The notes under the pieces: generated by a model | Databases searched by the model: none | Told to the model about the DNA's origin: nothing | What the model saw: only the letters and a program-made list of their open reading frames with translations | Program-made: the position numbers and the translations under genes | In this document: piece after piece, positions 1 through 6,490 of the stretch | Layout: each line of letters begins with the position of its first letter | Position numbering within the stretch: position 1 is the stretch's first letter | Assembly: GCA_946885765.1 (NCBI GenBank) | Contig: CAMPHD010000189.1 | Span: 1 to 6,490 of the forward strand | Direction of reading: 5' to 3' | DNA: 6,490 nucleotides | Source of the DNA: an uncultured Thalassospira sp. | Lineage (GTDB): Bacteria; Pseudomonadota; Alphaproteobacteria; Rhodospirillales_A; Thalassospiraceae

Positions 1-29
1 AACAGCCCGCCATCTATTGGCGGGCTGTT
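1..29 (-). terminator. Likely intrinsic terminator hairpin after the MFS gene, possibly bidirectional
   Basis: Bases 1-11 (aacagcccgcc) and 19-29 (ggcgggctgtt) are perfect reverse complements, giving an 11-bp GC-rich stem with a 7-base loop. The hairpin begins 5 bases past the TAA of the transporter gene at 35-37, the usual place for a Rho-independent terminator. For the minus-strand transcript any U tract would lie beyond the window edge and cannot be seen. On the plus strand the stem is followed by ctgtttt, so it could also stop a convergent transcript coming from the left. The stem is seen directly; the terminator role is inferred. Confidence 0.75.
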
Positions 30-34
30 CTGTT

Positions 35-1225
35 TTAATGCGCAATCGGTTTTGATTTCAGTTGTGCCACAGAAGGCAGCATCGCAATCAGAGAAAGCGC
101 CAGCCCAAAACCGCAAACCGCGGGCCATCCGCCCAGCCCCCAGGCATAGGTCGCCCCGGCTGAGCCAAAAGAGCCGCCAAGGAACATACCAGTCATATAA
201 ACGGTGTTGATCCGGCCGCGGGCCTCTGGCAGCAGGCCGAAAATCACATGCTGGTTGGAAATCATTGCACTCTGCACGCCGAAATCCAGAATGATCACCC
301 CAACGATCAACCCGGCAAGTGCTGTCCAAAGCCCGAATGCCAGCCACGAAATCACACAAATGATAACACCTGCGGCAATGACGCGCACAGGACCATATCG
401 GTCTGCCAACCGGCCCGAAAGGGGGGCTGCCAGAACGCCAATCGCGCCCAAAACCCCGAATAGCCCGGCGATATCGGCACCCAGCTGATAGTCCGGTTCC
501 TGAAGATGCAGGGCCAAGATGGTCCAGAAGGCGGAAAAAGACCCGAACAGGGCGGCCTGCGTCAATGTCGCGCGGCGAAGAGCAGGCTGTTGTTTACACA
601 GGAACAGCACGGATAAAAGCGCCTCCCCATAGCCGATGGATGTCCGTACCTTGTCCTTTGGCAGCATCACGGCCATCAATATGGCGGCAAGCACGGCAAC
701 CGGGGCTGCAAGCCAGAACATTTCGCGCCAGCCAAGATGGGTTGAAACAAACCCCGCCAGTGTCCGGCTCAGAAGAATACCGCATAGCAAACCCGCCATG
801 ACCGTGCCAATGGTCTTCCCCCGGCTTTCGGGCGGGGTCAGTGCGGTCGCATAGGGAATGATTTGCTGGGCCACCGTCGAACAGGCACCGAGCAATATTG
901 ACGAGATAAACAGAACATAATCTGTCGGTGCCGATCCTTCGATCACAAGGACCAGAGCCAGCAACAAGAATTGCAGAACAATCAGTTTGCGTCGGTCAAA
1001 CAGGTCGCCAAGCGGCACCAGTAAAAACAGGCCAATTGCATATCCCAACTGTGTTGCCGTCGGGATAAGGGCCGCTGTGCCGCTTTGATTGAACTCGGCC
1101 ATGATGATGCCAAGCATCGGCTGATTTTAGTAAATATTGGCAACGGCAAGACCGGCGGCAATCGCCATGACAAAAGTCAGTCCCCGGCCAAGGCCGGGTG
1201 TGGCACTTGTGGAACTTCGCGACAT
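35..1225 (-). pseudogene. MFS transporter (DHA1-type, 12 helices) interrupted by one in-frame TAA
   Basis: This is an inner-membrane major facilitator superfamily protein, probably a proton-driven efflux or uptake carrier; the substrate cannot be told. The natural start is the ATG at 1223-1225, with AGGA 8 bases upstream. From there the frame runs 32 codons (MSRSST... to ...AVANIY), meets TAA at 1127-1129, and continues in the same frame as NQPMLGII to a TAA at 35-37. The full frame is 396 codons, normal for the family. The stop sits where the second Tyr of the recurring helix-1 motif NIYYNQP belongs, so one base change (TAT or TAC to TAA) explains it. Other family marks are intact: motif A-like GDLFDRR near residues 73-79, PESRG followed by a glycine-rich helix 5 (about 131-160), and a second motif A-like copy GRLADRYG near 271-278. 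An internal ATG at 1115-1117, three codons after the stop, could give a 360-residue protein lacking the first half of helix 1, but no Shine-Dalgarno precedes it. The absence of further damage suggests a very recent mutation or a sequence error. Confidence 0.82.
1127..1129 (-). other. In-frame TAA stop within transporter helix 1
   Basis: On the minus strand the codons read GCC AAT ATT TAC TAA AAT CAG CCG ATG, that is A N I Y stop N Q P M. The flanking residues form the NIYYNQP motif common at the end of helix 1 in DHA1-type MFS proteins, so the stop replaces an expected Tyr. Both sides are in one frame, so no indel is needed. The next ATG is 9 bases downstream, close enough for translational reinitiation after the stop, although there is no ribosome binding site. 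The stop is seen directly; its cause is unknown. Confidence 0.9.
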
Positions 1226-1233
1226 CAAATAAA

Positions 1234-1237
1234 TCCT
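1234..1237 (-). promoter_or_regulatory. Ribosome binding site setting the MFS gene start
   Basis: The minus strand reads CAGGATTTATTTG directly before the ATG at 1223-1225. AGGA lies 8 bases from that ATG, good Shine-Dalgarno spacing. This supports MSRSST... as the original start rather than the upstream in-frame ATGs, which fall inside the methyltransferase gene, or the internal ATG at 1115-1117, which has no such site. Confidence 0.6.
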
Positions 1238-1282
1238 GATTAATCTCGGACTGTGTGGAAGGACGATTTCCCGGCAGGCTTG

Positions 1283-1298
1283 CGGGGCTTTTGCCCCG
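1283..1298 (-). terminator. GC-rich hairpin downstream of the methyltransferase gene, weak terminator candidate
   Basis: Bases 1283-1288 (cggggc) and 1293-1298 (gccccg) form a perfect 6-bp stem around a 4-base loop, starting about 25 bases after the methyltransferase stop. In the transcript direction the loop is AAAA and no U run follows the stem, so it is not a classical intrinsic terminator. It could attenuate readthrough or protect the operon's 3' end. It sits in the only sizeable gap of the window (1226-1322). That gap also holds a small dyad, ccgtagatacgg, at 1305-1316 and the palindrome gattaatc at 1238-1245. I see no convincing -35/-10 pair there. Confidence 0.35.
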
Positions 1299-1322
1299 TC
1301 ATTTCCGTAGATACGGTTTGAA

Positions 1323-2180
1323 TTACTTTTTACGCAACCACAAGCTGGTTTCATGCGCCCCGTTAGGCAGATGAATGCCATTGGCGATGGAATTGGCGAC
1401 AAGGTCATTCAGGCGTGTCATGGCATAGGCACTCGACCACAGAATTTCAAACCCGTTCCCGGCAAGCAAGGCCGCAACGCCCTGCTGTTCATTATATCCG
1501 CGCCATTGCCAGATCACCGGATAATCATCGGGCAGGGTGATGTCATGGATATGAATGATCGCACCACTGGGCAATGCTGGTATGACGGTTGAAAACAGCA
1601 GATCAACATCCGTGCCGGGCATCAGGATATGGCTTGAATCAATTGACAGGATATCGGCACCCGACAGGGTTTCAAAAATTGCCGGATCGGCTTTTTGCAC
1701 GATGGTCCGTTCGACCGTAATCGGCAGGGCCGCAATATCGGCGCGTGGTGCCGGATCAATCGCGTGAAATACGGTTTCTAGGTCACCATCAAGAATGGCG
1801 CGATAATAAAACCGCGTCGAATGACCAGATCCGATTTCAACGATGCGCTCAGGGCGAAATTCACGCGTCAGCACATAAGCCATCATCCCGTCCAGCCGTG
1901 GGAACCAGCTTTGCTGCCAGCGCGGATCGGGCGGGGTGGCATTGCCGAAACTGGCAAAAGCATCCTGATATTTCCCGGCCTTTGTCAGCCACGCCTTCAT
2001 GGTTGGCGCGGCCTGATCCATCATCGCTTCAATCGCCGGGTAATGCGGTTTGCCAACGGCGTTGGCTGTTTCGGCGGCATAGCGATAGGGAATGAAATAA
2101 CCGGCTGGCGACGCAGTCAAAAGCGTCTTAAGGCCCAGTTTCAAACGGCGCCATTTCCGTGAAAGCGGAAGATCAGTCAT
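1323..2180 (-). CDS. Uncharacterised class I SAM-dependent methyltransferase
   Basis: The product is a predicted cytosolic 285-residue protein with a Rossmann-type methyltransferase core; its substrate is unknown. SAM-binding motif I is VEIGSGHSTR at about residues 114-123. It is followed by an acidic residue after the next strand (HAIDPAP, Asp about 142), DILSIDSSH at about 176-184 and IIHIHDI at about 208-214, a pattern matching the Methyltransf_24-like group. The N-terminus is rich in Arg/Lys (SRKWRRLKLGLK) and may form an amphipathic or RNA/membrane-contacting helix. No signal peptide or transmembrane segment is evident. I chose the ATG at 2178-2180 because GGGGGGA lies 7 bases upstream. 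A GTG at 2211-2213 in the same frame would add 11 residues and overlap the transporter gene by 8 bases, but those extra codons encode the ribosome binding site itself. The gene starts 25 bases after the transporter stop, so co-transcription is likely. The fold call is firm; the function is open. Confidence 0.85.
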   Translation of the reverse strand: MTDLPLSRKWRRLKLGLKTLLTASPAGYFIPYRYAAETANAVGKPHYPAIEAMMDQAAPTMKAWLTKAGKYQDAFASFGNATPPDPRWQQSWFPRLDGMMAYVLTREFRPERIVEIGSGHSTRFYYRAILDGDLETVFHAIDPAPRADIAALPITVERTIVQKADPAIFETLSGADILSIDSSHILMPGTDVDLLFSTVIPALPSGAIIHIHDITLPDDYPVIWQWRGYNEQQGVAALLAGNGFEILWSSAYAMTRLNDLVANSIANGIHLPNGAHETSLWLRKK

Positions 2181-2187
2181 CAAATTT

Positions 2188-2193
2188 CCCCCC
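2188..2193 (-). promoter_or_regulatory. Ribosome binding site deciding the methyltransferase start
   Basis: The minus strand reads GGGGGGAAATTTG then ATG at 2178-2180. The G-rich purine run ends 7 bases from the ATG, the expected Shine-Dalgarno distance. It is the main reason for preferring this ATG over the upstream GTG at 2211-2213. Confidence 0.6.
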
Positions 2194-2205
2194 GGAATAT
2201 CCCGG

Positions 2206-3402
2206 TCAGTCACAAAACGTGTTGTCTTCGCCGCGCCAACGCTTGATCAGCCAAAGCGCAAAGAAGAACGCAACAATCGAAAGTCCGCTCATGGCGTAAT
2301 AGGCATGCGACCCGAAATGCTCATAAAGCGGTCCGGACGCCCAAATCGCACTGCCAAGGAAAACCCCCATGGATAATGTCGCCATCAGGCTTTGGGCCGA
2401 CGTCGCCAACTGGGTCGGTACGGCGCGTGCAATAAAGCTGACAGCCGCCAGATGGGTAATGCCAAAAGTCATGGCGTGCAAGGGTTGCACCAGAACAATC
2501 AGCCAGAAATTGTCGGTCATGCCTAAAACAGTCCAGCGCAAAACACCGGATGCCGCTCCGATGGCAAACAAAATCCCCGGATGCCGTCCGCGCACATATT
2601 TCCCGGCAAAGGCAAATAGCGCAATTTCGGCTATCACCCCGATGGACCAGAACGCACCGATCACATCATGGGGATAGCCAACATTTTCCCAGTGGACAGA
2701 GGCAAAGCTGTAATAAGTCCCGTGTGATCCTTGTGCAAAGCCGATACAGCCGAGATAAATCAGGAAGACGGGTTTACGCAGCAGATAAATGATCGACGAA
2801 CCGGACCGTAACGGGCGGTCGGTTTGCGGATCGGGCATACGTGTGACGATGGCAAAATTCACGATCCCGGCGGCAAACAGCATCCAGACAATCCAGGCCG
2901 TCGATGTACCATCCAGAACCCATCCCGCGCCATAGGATGCCGCGATAAAGGCAAGCGACCCCCAAAGTCGCACCCGCCCGTAATCAAGTTCCTTGGCCTT
3001 GCATTCATGGACCGTAATTGTCGTGCCCAGCGGCAATAAAGGTGCAAAGGTAAAGCCGATGATCACGGATAATCCGGCCAGCCACCAGAAATTGCTTGAT
3101 ACCGGAAAGGCAAGAACCGTAATGACGTAAATCCCGGCCAGCCAAAGCATCGGCGTTTTACGATTGCCGGTGCGATCCGCGCGTTGCGCAATCAACGGGT
3201 CGGCAAAAACCCGGACCCAGTTGGGCAGGGACAGTAAAATGCCAATCTCGCCCGCCGATAACCCCTGACTTTTCAACCATACCGGCCAATAAGGCAGGAA
3301 CACCCCCTGTATCAGGAAAAGTCCCACGAAAAACAGGGCAAGGATCGTTGCGGTTTTCATGCGGGGATTGTCAAATGATGGAAGGATGGGCTTGCTGCTC
3401 AT
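2206..3402 (-). CDS. HcaT-like MFS transporter (PPP family)
   Basis: This is a 398-residue inner-membrane carrier with about 12 hydrophobic segments and a short cytoplasmic N-terminus. It resembles E. coli HcaT, the putative 3-phenylpropionate transporter, from memory of that sequence. Shared features are helix 1 with FLPYWPVWLKSQGL (about 35-48), DYGRVRLWGS after helix 4 (about 140-149), a QGSHGTYYSF segment in helix 7 (about 224-233), WSIGVIAEI (about 252-260), GVLRW (about 286-290) and a THLAAVSFIARA stretch near helix 10 (about 316-327). The actual substrate is not established: HcaT-like proteins are widespread in genomes without phenylpropionate pathways, and no aromatic degradation gene is visible here. 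The ATG at 3400-3402 overlaps the mnmC stop as ATGA and has only a weak AGGG just upstream, so translation is probably coupled to mnmC. An internal ATG at 3358-3360 has no ribosome binding site. The gene is intact. Confidence 0.88.
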   Translation of the reverse strand: MSSKPILPSFDNPRMKTATILALFFVGLFLIQGVFLPYWPVWLKSQGLSAGEIGILLSLPNWVRVFADPLIAQRADRTGNRKTPMLWLAGIYVITVLAFPVSSNFWWLAGLSVIIGFTFAPLLPLGTTITVHECKAKELDYGRVRLWGSLAFIAASYGAGWVLDGTSTAWIVWMLFAAGIVNFAIVTRMPDPQTDRPLRSGSSIIYLLRKPVFLIYLGCIGFAQGSHGTYYSFASVHWENVGYPHDVIGAFWSIGVIAEIALFAFAGKYVRGRHPGILFAIGAASGVLRWTVLGMTDNFWLIVLVQPLHAMTFGITHLAAVSFIARAVPTQLATSAQSLMATLSMGVFLGSAIWASGPLYEHFGSHAYYAMSGLSIVAFFFALWLIKRWRGEDNTFCD

Positions 3403-5432
3403 GCCCTGATCTGCCGCCGTTTAAGACCACGCACGATGAACCGTGCCGGATGCACCGCATCCATCAGCGACTTTTCAAGCGGCAGGGGCATATCACAAAT
3501 CTCGCTGGCTAGTATTTCGGCGGCAAGTGGTGCTGCAATCAGCCCGCGCGCGCCAAATCCAGTACAGATATACACGTCTTTGTAGTAAGGCGCATCGATA
3601 TATCGCGCGGCCTTTTTCCCTTTGTCTATATTGTGATAGGCGTTCAGATAGGCGATGTAATCCGGTGCCGGGCCGATCATCGGCAGATGATCGGGGGTTG
3701 TGGTCCGCAGTGCCGCCCGACCGTCAAGCTTTGTCTGTTCCAGCCTGTCGGCAAGCTCGGGCAGGACTCTGCCCAACTGTTGGCGGTTATAGGCATGATC
3801 TGTTTCGCGCAAGTCCGTCTGATCATCATCGCGATCAAACGTCGCACCAAAAACGTGGATGCCCGCACGCGCCGGGGTCAGGTAGCCTTTGTGACTGAGC
3901 ACGCAGCGAATTTTGGCATCGCCGTAGCATTCACGCAATGTGCTGTCGTCAAAGTAACTGATCTGTCCGCGTACCGGGCGCAGATAGTCTGAAAGCCATG
4001 CGGTTTGATCAAGTCCCGTTGTTTCTGTCGCACCGGCAATGATCACGGCATCAAAGGGGCCAAATTCTTGCCCCTCAACCGAATGCAGGACCTTGTCTGT
4101 GCCATCTTCGGAAATTGCCGCAATCGGGGTGTTGGTGTGGCACTCGATCCCACTGGCAAGACAGGTTACCAGCGATGGTGGATTGACCCAGCCAGCACCG
4201 GGATAAAACAAGCCGCCATGGGGCAGCGGCAACCCAAAGGCGGTACTCGCAGCGTCACGGTCCAGAACATGAACCAGATCGGGACTGTCCGGCAGGCGCT
4301 GCATCATGCCAGCCTGACGCCCTTCGTCGCGCGGGCTGGAAATCAAATCCAGTACGCCGCAAAAATCGGCTTCGATCTTCCCCGCCTCGGACAGGCTACG
4401 CACCAGTCGTTGGCTGTATCGGAAACCCGCTTCGTAAAAACGGCCTGTTATGGCGTTATCAGCGGTGAAATAGGGTTCAAGCATCCCGATGGGATTGCCT
4501 GATGCCGCATTCGCCAGGCGTTCGGATTTTTCAAAAAGTGTAACGGCGCAACCGCGATTTTGAAGCGCCCGTGCACAGGCAGCCCCGGCCATGCCGCCGC
4601 CAATGATCGCAACTCGTTTGTTATCCGCCACTTTTGGCAACACAAACCAAGGGTTTTCGTCCATTCCTTTGCCGCGATCTGCACTGTCATCGGTGCCTTT
4701 AGGGGTAAGGAGGGCGGTGATCATATCGCGTTTATAGGCATATCCCCTGCGCTTGCGGATATCGAACCCGGCCTGTTCCAGCCCGTCGCGCACGATGCGC
4801 GCAGCACTGAATGTCGCCAAGGACGCACCATTACGGCTTGATGCCCCGGCAAGGGCGCAAAAAAGATCCGGACACCACATATCGGGATTGCGCGATGGGG
4901 CAAAACCGTCAAGGAACCAGCAATCGATTGTTCCGTGATAATCACGGTAACAGTCAATCGCATCACCGATCAGGATCGTAAGTGTGACCGAACCATCACC
5001 GATATCAAAACGATGGACACCGGGCAACATCGTGCCAGTCGGCCATTGCGTCACCAGTTGGTGCGAAAGATCGGCCAATTCCGGCCAGTTCTGATGCGCG
5101 CGTGCCATGGCATCACGCGTCAGTGGGAACTTCTCGACCGATACAAAATGAAGCCGTTTGGACCGTGCCGGGTCTTTTTGCCAGCAATCCCACGCGGCAA
5201 GAAAATTTAACCCGGTGCCAAATCCGGTTTCACCAATCGTAAAATTCTCGCGTCCCTGCCACGCATCGGGCAGGTTATTGCCTTCAACAAACACATATTG
5301 TGTCTCGGCCAATCCGTTCTTCGGATTATAATAGATATCGCCAAATTGCGGGGAATAGGGGACGTTCCCGTCGCGCCAGGTAATGCCATCGGCTATTTCG
5401 GCGTTATCGCCGGATGGTTCATCTGCGCTCAT
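3399..5432 (-). CDS. mnmC: Bifunctional tRNA 5-methylaminomethyl-2-thiouridine biosynthesis protein MnmC
   Basis: MnmC completes mnm5(s2)U34 at the tRNA wobble position. The FAD-dependent C-terminal domain removes the carboxymethyl group from cmnm5U, and the N-terminal domain then methylates nm5U using SAM. The precursor comes from MnmE/MnmG, not in this window. At 677 residues it is close to the two-domain E. coli protein (about 668). The N-terminal methyltransferase part (about 1-245) shows GETGFGTGLNF at 67-77, the SAM loop, and DGFAPSRNPDMW at 175-186, a family signature. The oxidase part (about 270-677) starts with the dinucleotide-binding VAIIGGGMAGAACARAL at 274-290, followed by SGNPIGMLEP at 311-320. 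Later come DHLPMIGPAPD near 581-591 and GFGARGLIAAPLAAEILAS near 625-643, typical of the DAO-fold C-terminus. The ATG overlaps the dusA stop as ATGA, with GAGG about 10 bases upstream. The 3' end overlaps the transporter start in the same way. Both domains look intact, so both activities are expected. Confidence 0.96.
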   Translation of the reverse strand: MSADEPSGDNAEIADGITWRDGNVPYSPQFGDIYYNPKNGLAETQYVFVEGNNLPDAWQGRENFTIGETGFGTGLNFLAAWDCWQKDPARSKRLHFVSVEKFPLTRDAMARAHQNWPELADLSHQLVTQWPTGTMLPGVHRFDIGDGSVTLTILIGDAIDCYRDYHGTIDCWFLDGFAPSRNPDMWCPDLFCALAGASSRNGASLATFSAARIVRDGLEQAGFDIRKRRGYAYKRDMITALLTPKGTDDSADRGKGMDENPWFVLPKVADNKRVAIIGGGMAGAACARALQNRGCAVTLFEKSERLANAASGNPIGMLEPYFTADNAITGRFYEAGFRYSQRLVRSLSEAGKIEADFCGVLDLISSPRDEGRQAGMMQRLPDSPDLVHVLDRDAASTAFGLPLPHGGLFYPGAGWVNPPSLVTCLASGIECHTNTPIAAISEDGTDKVLHSVEGQEFGPFDAVIIAGATETTGLDQTAWLSDYLRPVRGQISYFDDSTLRECYGDAKIRCVLSHKGYLTPARAGIHVFGATFDRDDDQTDLRETDHAYNRQQLGRVLPELADRLEQTKLDGRAALRTTTPDHLPMIGPAPDYIAYLNAYHNIDKGKKAARYIDAPYYKDVYICTGFGARGLIAAPLAAEILASEICDMPLPLEKSLMDAVHPARFIVRGLKRRQIRA

Positions 5433-6424
5433 GCAGACAGGGCCTCGGCATCTTCTTCGGACACCAGCGCCAGCGCCTCGCGCACGGTATCAACCCCGGC
5501 ACCTTTGCGATGGGCATTCTCGCTTAGATACCGGCGCCATTGTTTGGCACCGCGCATCTGTTGAAACAGTCCCAGCATGTGACGTGTCACATGGCCAAGC
5601 GTCCCATTGTCAGATTTCAGATGCTCATCGATATAGGGCAGCATGGCTTCTGCCACCTGATGACGGCTTAAGGGCTGCGTGTCATCGCCATAAAAACGAC
5701 GATCCACATCCGAAAGCACATAGGGGTTCTGATAGGCTTCCCGCCCGATCATCACGCCATCAACCTGTTTAAGGTGTTCTTCGGTTTCGTCCAGTGTCTT
5801 GATGCCACCATTGATCAGGATTTCAAGTTCCGGCAATTCCTGTTTCAACTGGTAAACCAATTCATATTTTAGTGGTGGAACTTCACGGTTTTCCTTGGGG
5901 CTGAGCCCGTTCAGCCACGCCTTGCGGGCATGCACGATGAATGTCTTGCACCCGGCATCGGCCACGGTTTCCACAAAATGTTTCAGTGACGGGTAATCTT
6001 CCTGATCGTCGATCCCGATACGGTTTTTGACCGTTACCGGCGCGTCACTGGCGCCAATCATTGCCTTGACGCAATTTGCCACCACATCGGGGGTCGCCAT
6101 CAAACAGGCACCAAATGCCCCATTCTGCACGCGATCCGACGGGCACCCGCAATTCAGGTTGATCTCGTCATAGGCATAATCATTGGCAATCTCGCAGGCA
6201 CGCGCCAGATCATCGGGGTTGCTGCCGCCAAGTTGCAGGGCAACGGGATGCTCGACCGCGTCATAACGCAAATGCCGGTCCGCTCCGCCATGGATGATCG
6301 CACCCGTCGTGACCATTTCGGTATAAAGCAGCGCATGCCGACTGATCTGCCGCAAGAAATAGCGATCATGCCGATCTGTCCAATCCATCATCGGGGCGAC
6401 GGAAATACGCCGATTGACAGTCAT
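5429..6424 (-). CDS. dusA: tRNA-dihydrouridine(20/20a) synthase DusA
   Basis: DusA is an FMN enzyme that uses NADPH to reduce U20/U20a in the tRNA D-loop to dihydrouridine. The 331-residue product aligns from memory with E. coli DusA over its whole length. APMMDWTDRH at 10-19 is the FMN-binding N-terminus, and LLYTEMVTTGAI is at 32-43. GCPSDRVQNG at 93-102 contains the catalytic Cys (residue 94). VTVKNRIGIDD at 130-140 holds the conserved Lys, and VHARKAWLNGLSPKENRE spans 164-181. INGGIKT at 204-210 and GREAYQNP at 227-234 bind the FMN phosphate. The C-terminal helical tRNA-binding domain has the DusA-specific RHMLGLF and QWRRYLSENAH. The ATG at 6422-6424 is supported by AGGA about 10 bases upstream and by the family's usual N-terminus. 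It is the first visible gene of the operon. Only 66 bases of its leader are in the window; TATATA at the very edge could be part of a -10 box, but its -35 would be outside. Confidence 0.97.
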   Translation of the reverse strand: MTVNRRISVAPMMDWTDRHDRYFLRQISRHALLYTEMVTTGAIIHGGADRHLRYDAVEHPVALQLGGSNPDDLARACEIANDYAYDEINLNCGCPSDRVQNGAFGACLMATPDVVANCVKAMIGASDAPVTVKNRIGIDDQEDYPSLKHFVETVADAGCKTFIVHARKAWLNGLSPKENREVPPLKYELVYQLKQELPELEILINGGIKTLDETEEHLKQVDGVMIGREAYQNPYVLSDVDRRFYGDDTQPLSRHQVAEAMLPYIDEHLKSDNGTLGHVTRHMLGLFQQMRGAKQWRRYLSENAHRKGAGVDTVREALALVSEEDAEALSA

Positions 6425-6490
6425 ACCGAGTTGTTCCTGAACCTGTGCACGTGAATGGGGTTGCCGTTTTCCGGGCGCGGTCTTTATATA

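Noticed and set aside
1127..1408. A separate 93-residue minus-strand protein ending at the TAA
   Set aside because: Its first 61 codons overlap the 3' end of the methyltransferase gene out of frame and the intergenic gap, and look non-coding. Only the last 32 codons are real, and they are the N-terminus of the interrupted MFS gene.
2181..2213. GTG start giving an 11-residue longer methyltransferase
   Set aside because: The added codons include the GGGGGGA ribosome binding site of the ATG at 2178-2180, and the GTG itself has no good site, so the shorter form is preferred.
3443..3898. Plus-strand open frame of 151 codons opposite the mnmC 3' part
   Set aside because: It is antisense to the conserved C-terminal oxidase region. 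The translation is Arg/Ser/Cys/Pro-rich low-quality protein with no family resemblance.
4005..4502. Plus-strand open frame of 165 codons opposite mnmC
   Set aside because: It lies wholly antisense to a well-conserved enzyme domain, its translation has no recognisable domain, and mnmC accounts for the codon pattern. It is a shadow frame.
6425..6490. Possible dusA promoter or regulatory site (TATATA at the edge, overlapping gtgcac/cacgtg palindromes, gttcctgaac dyad)
   Set aside because: Only 66 bases are visible, no -35 can be seen, and the dyads are too short to match a named operator.
1..6490. Searches by eye for CRISPR repeats, insertion-sequence ends, tRNA genes, toxin-antitoxin pairs or a defence system
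   Set aside because: The window is almost fully covered by five housekeeping or transport genes, with no direct repeat series, transposase, tRNA-like cloverleaf or unexplained frame.

Overview
The window reads as a compact chromosomal segment from a medium-GC proteobacterium. An alphaproteobacterium, possibly a marine Rhodospirillales/Thalassospira-like genus, is my best guess. That guess is inferred from protein flavour, base composition by eye and tight gene packing, and is not proven by a marker gene. All five genes lie on the minus strand, so they are transcribed from the right end towards the left. No mobile element, CRISPR array, rRNA or tRNA gene was seen.

In transcription order (right to left) there are four tightly packed genes. 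dusA (5429-6424) encodes tRNA-dihydrouridine(20/20a) synthase. mnmC (3399-5432) encodes the two-domain enzyme that finishes mnm5(s2)U34 at the tRNA wobble position. Next is an HcaT-like major facilitator transporter (2206-3402), then an uncharacterised class I SAM-dependent methyltransferase (1323-2180). The dusA/mnmC and mnmC/transporter junctions are both 4-base ATGA stop/start overlaps, and the methyltransferase starts 25 bases after the transporter stop with a strong purine-rich ribosome binding site. This looks like one operon. Its first two genes share a clear theme, tRNA modification; the last two have no obvious link to it.

After a 97-base gap holding a GC-rich hairpin comes a second transporter gene (35-1225), a 12-helix DHA1-type MFS protein. 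It is interrupted by one in-frame TAA exactly where the second tyrosine of the family motif NIYYNQP is expected. The rest of the frame is intact, so this is a very young pseudogene, a sequence error, or a gene translated from an internal restart. A perfect 11-bp hairpin directly after its stop codon (1-29) is a likely terminator, cut by the window edge.

I found no convincing undescribed system. The most noteworthy item is the single nonsense codon; second is the coupled tRNA-modification operon carrying a transporter and an orphan methyltransferase.
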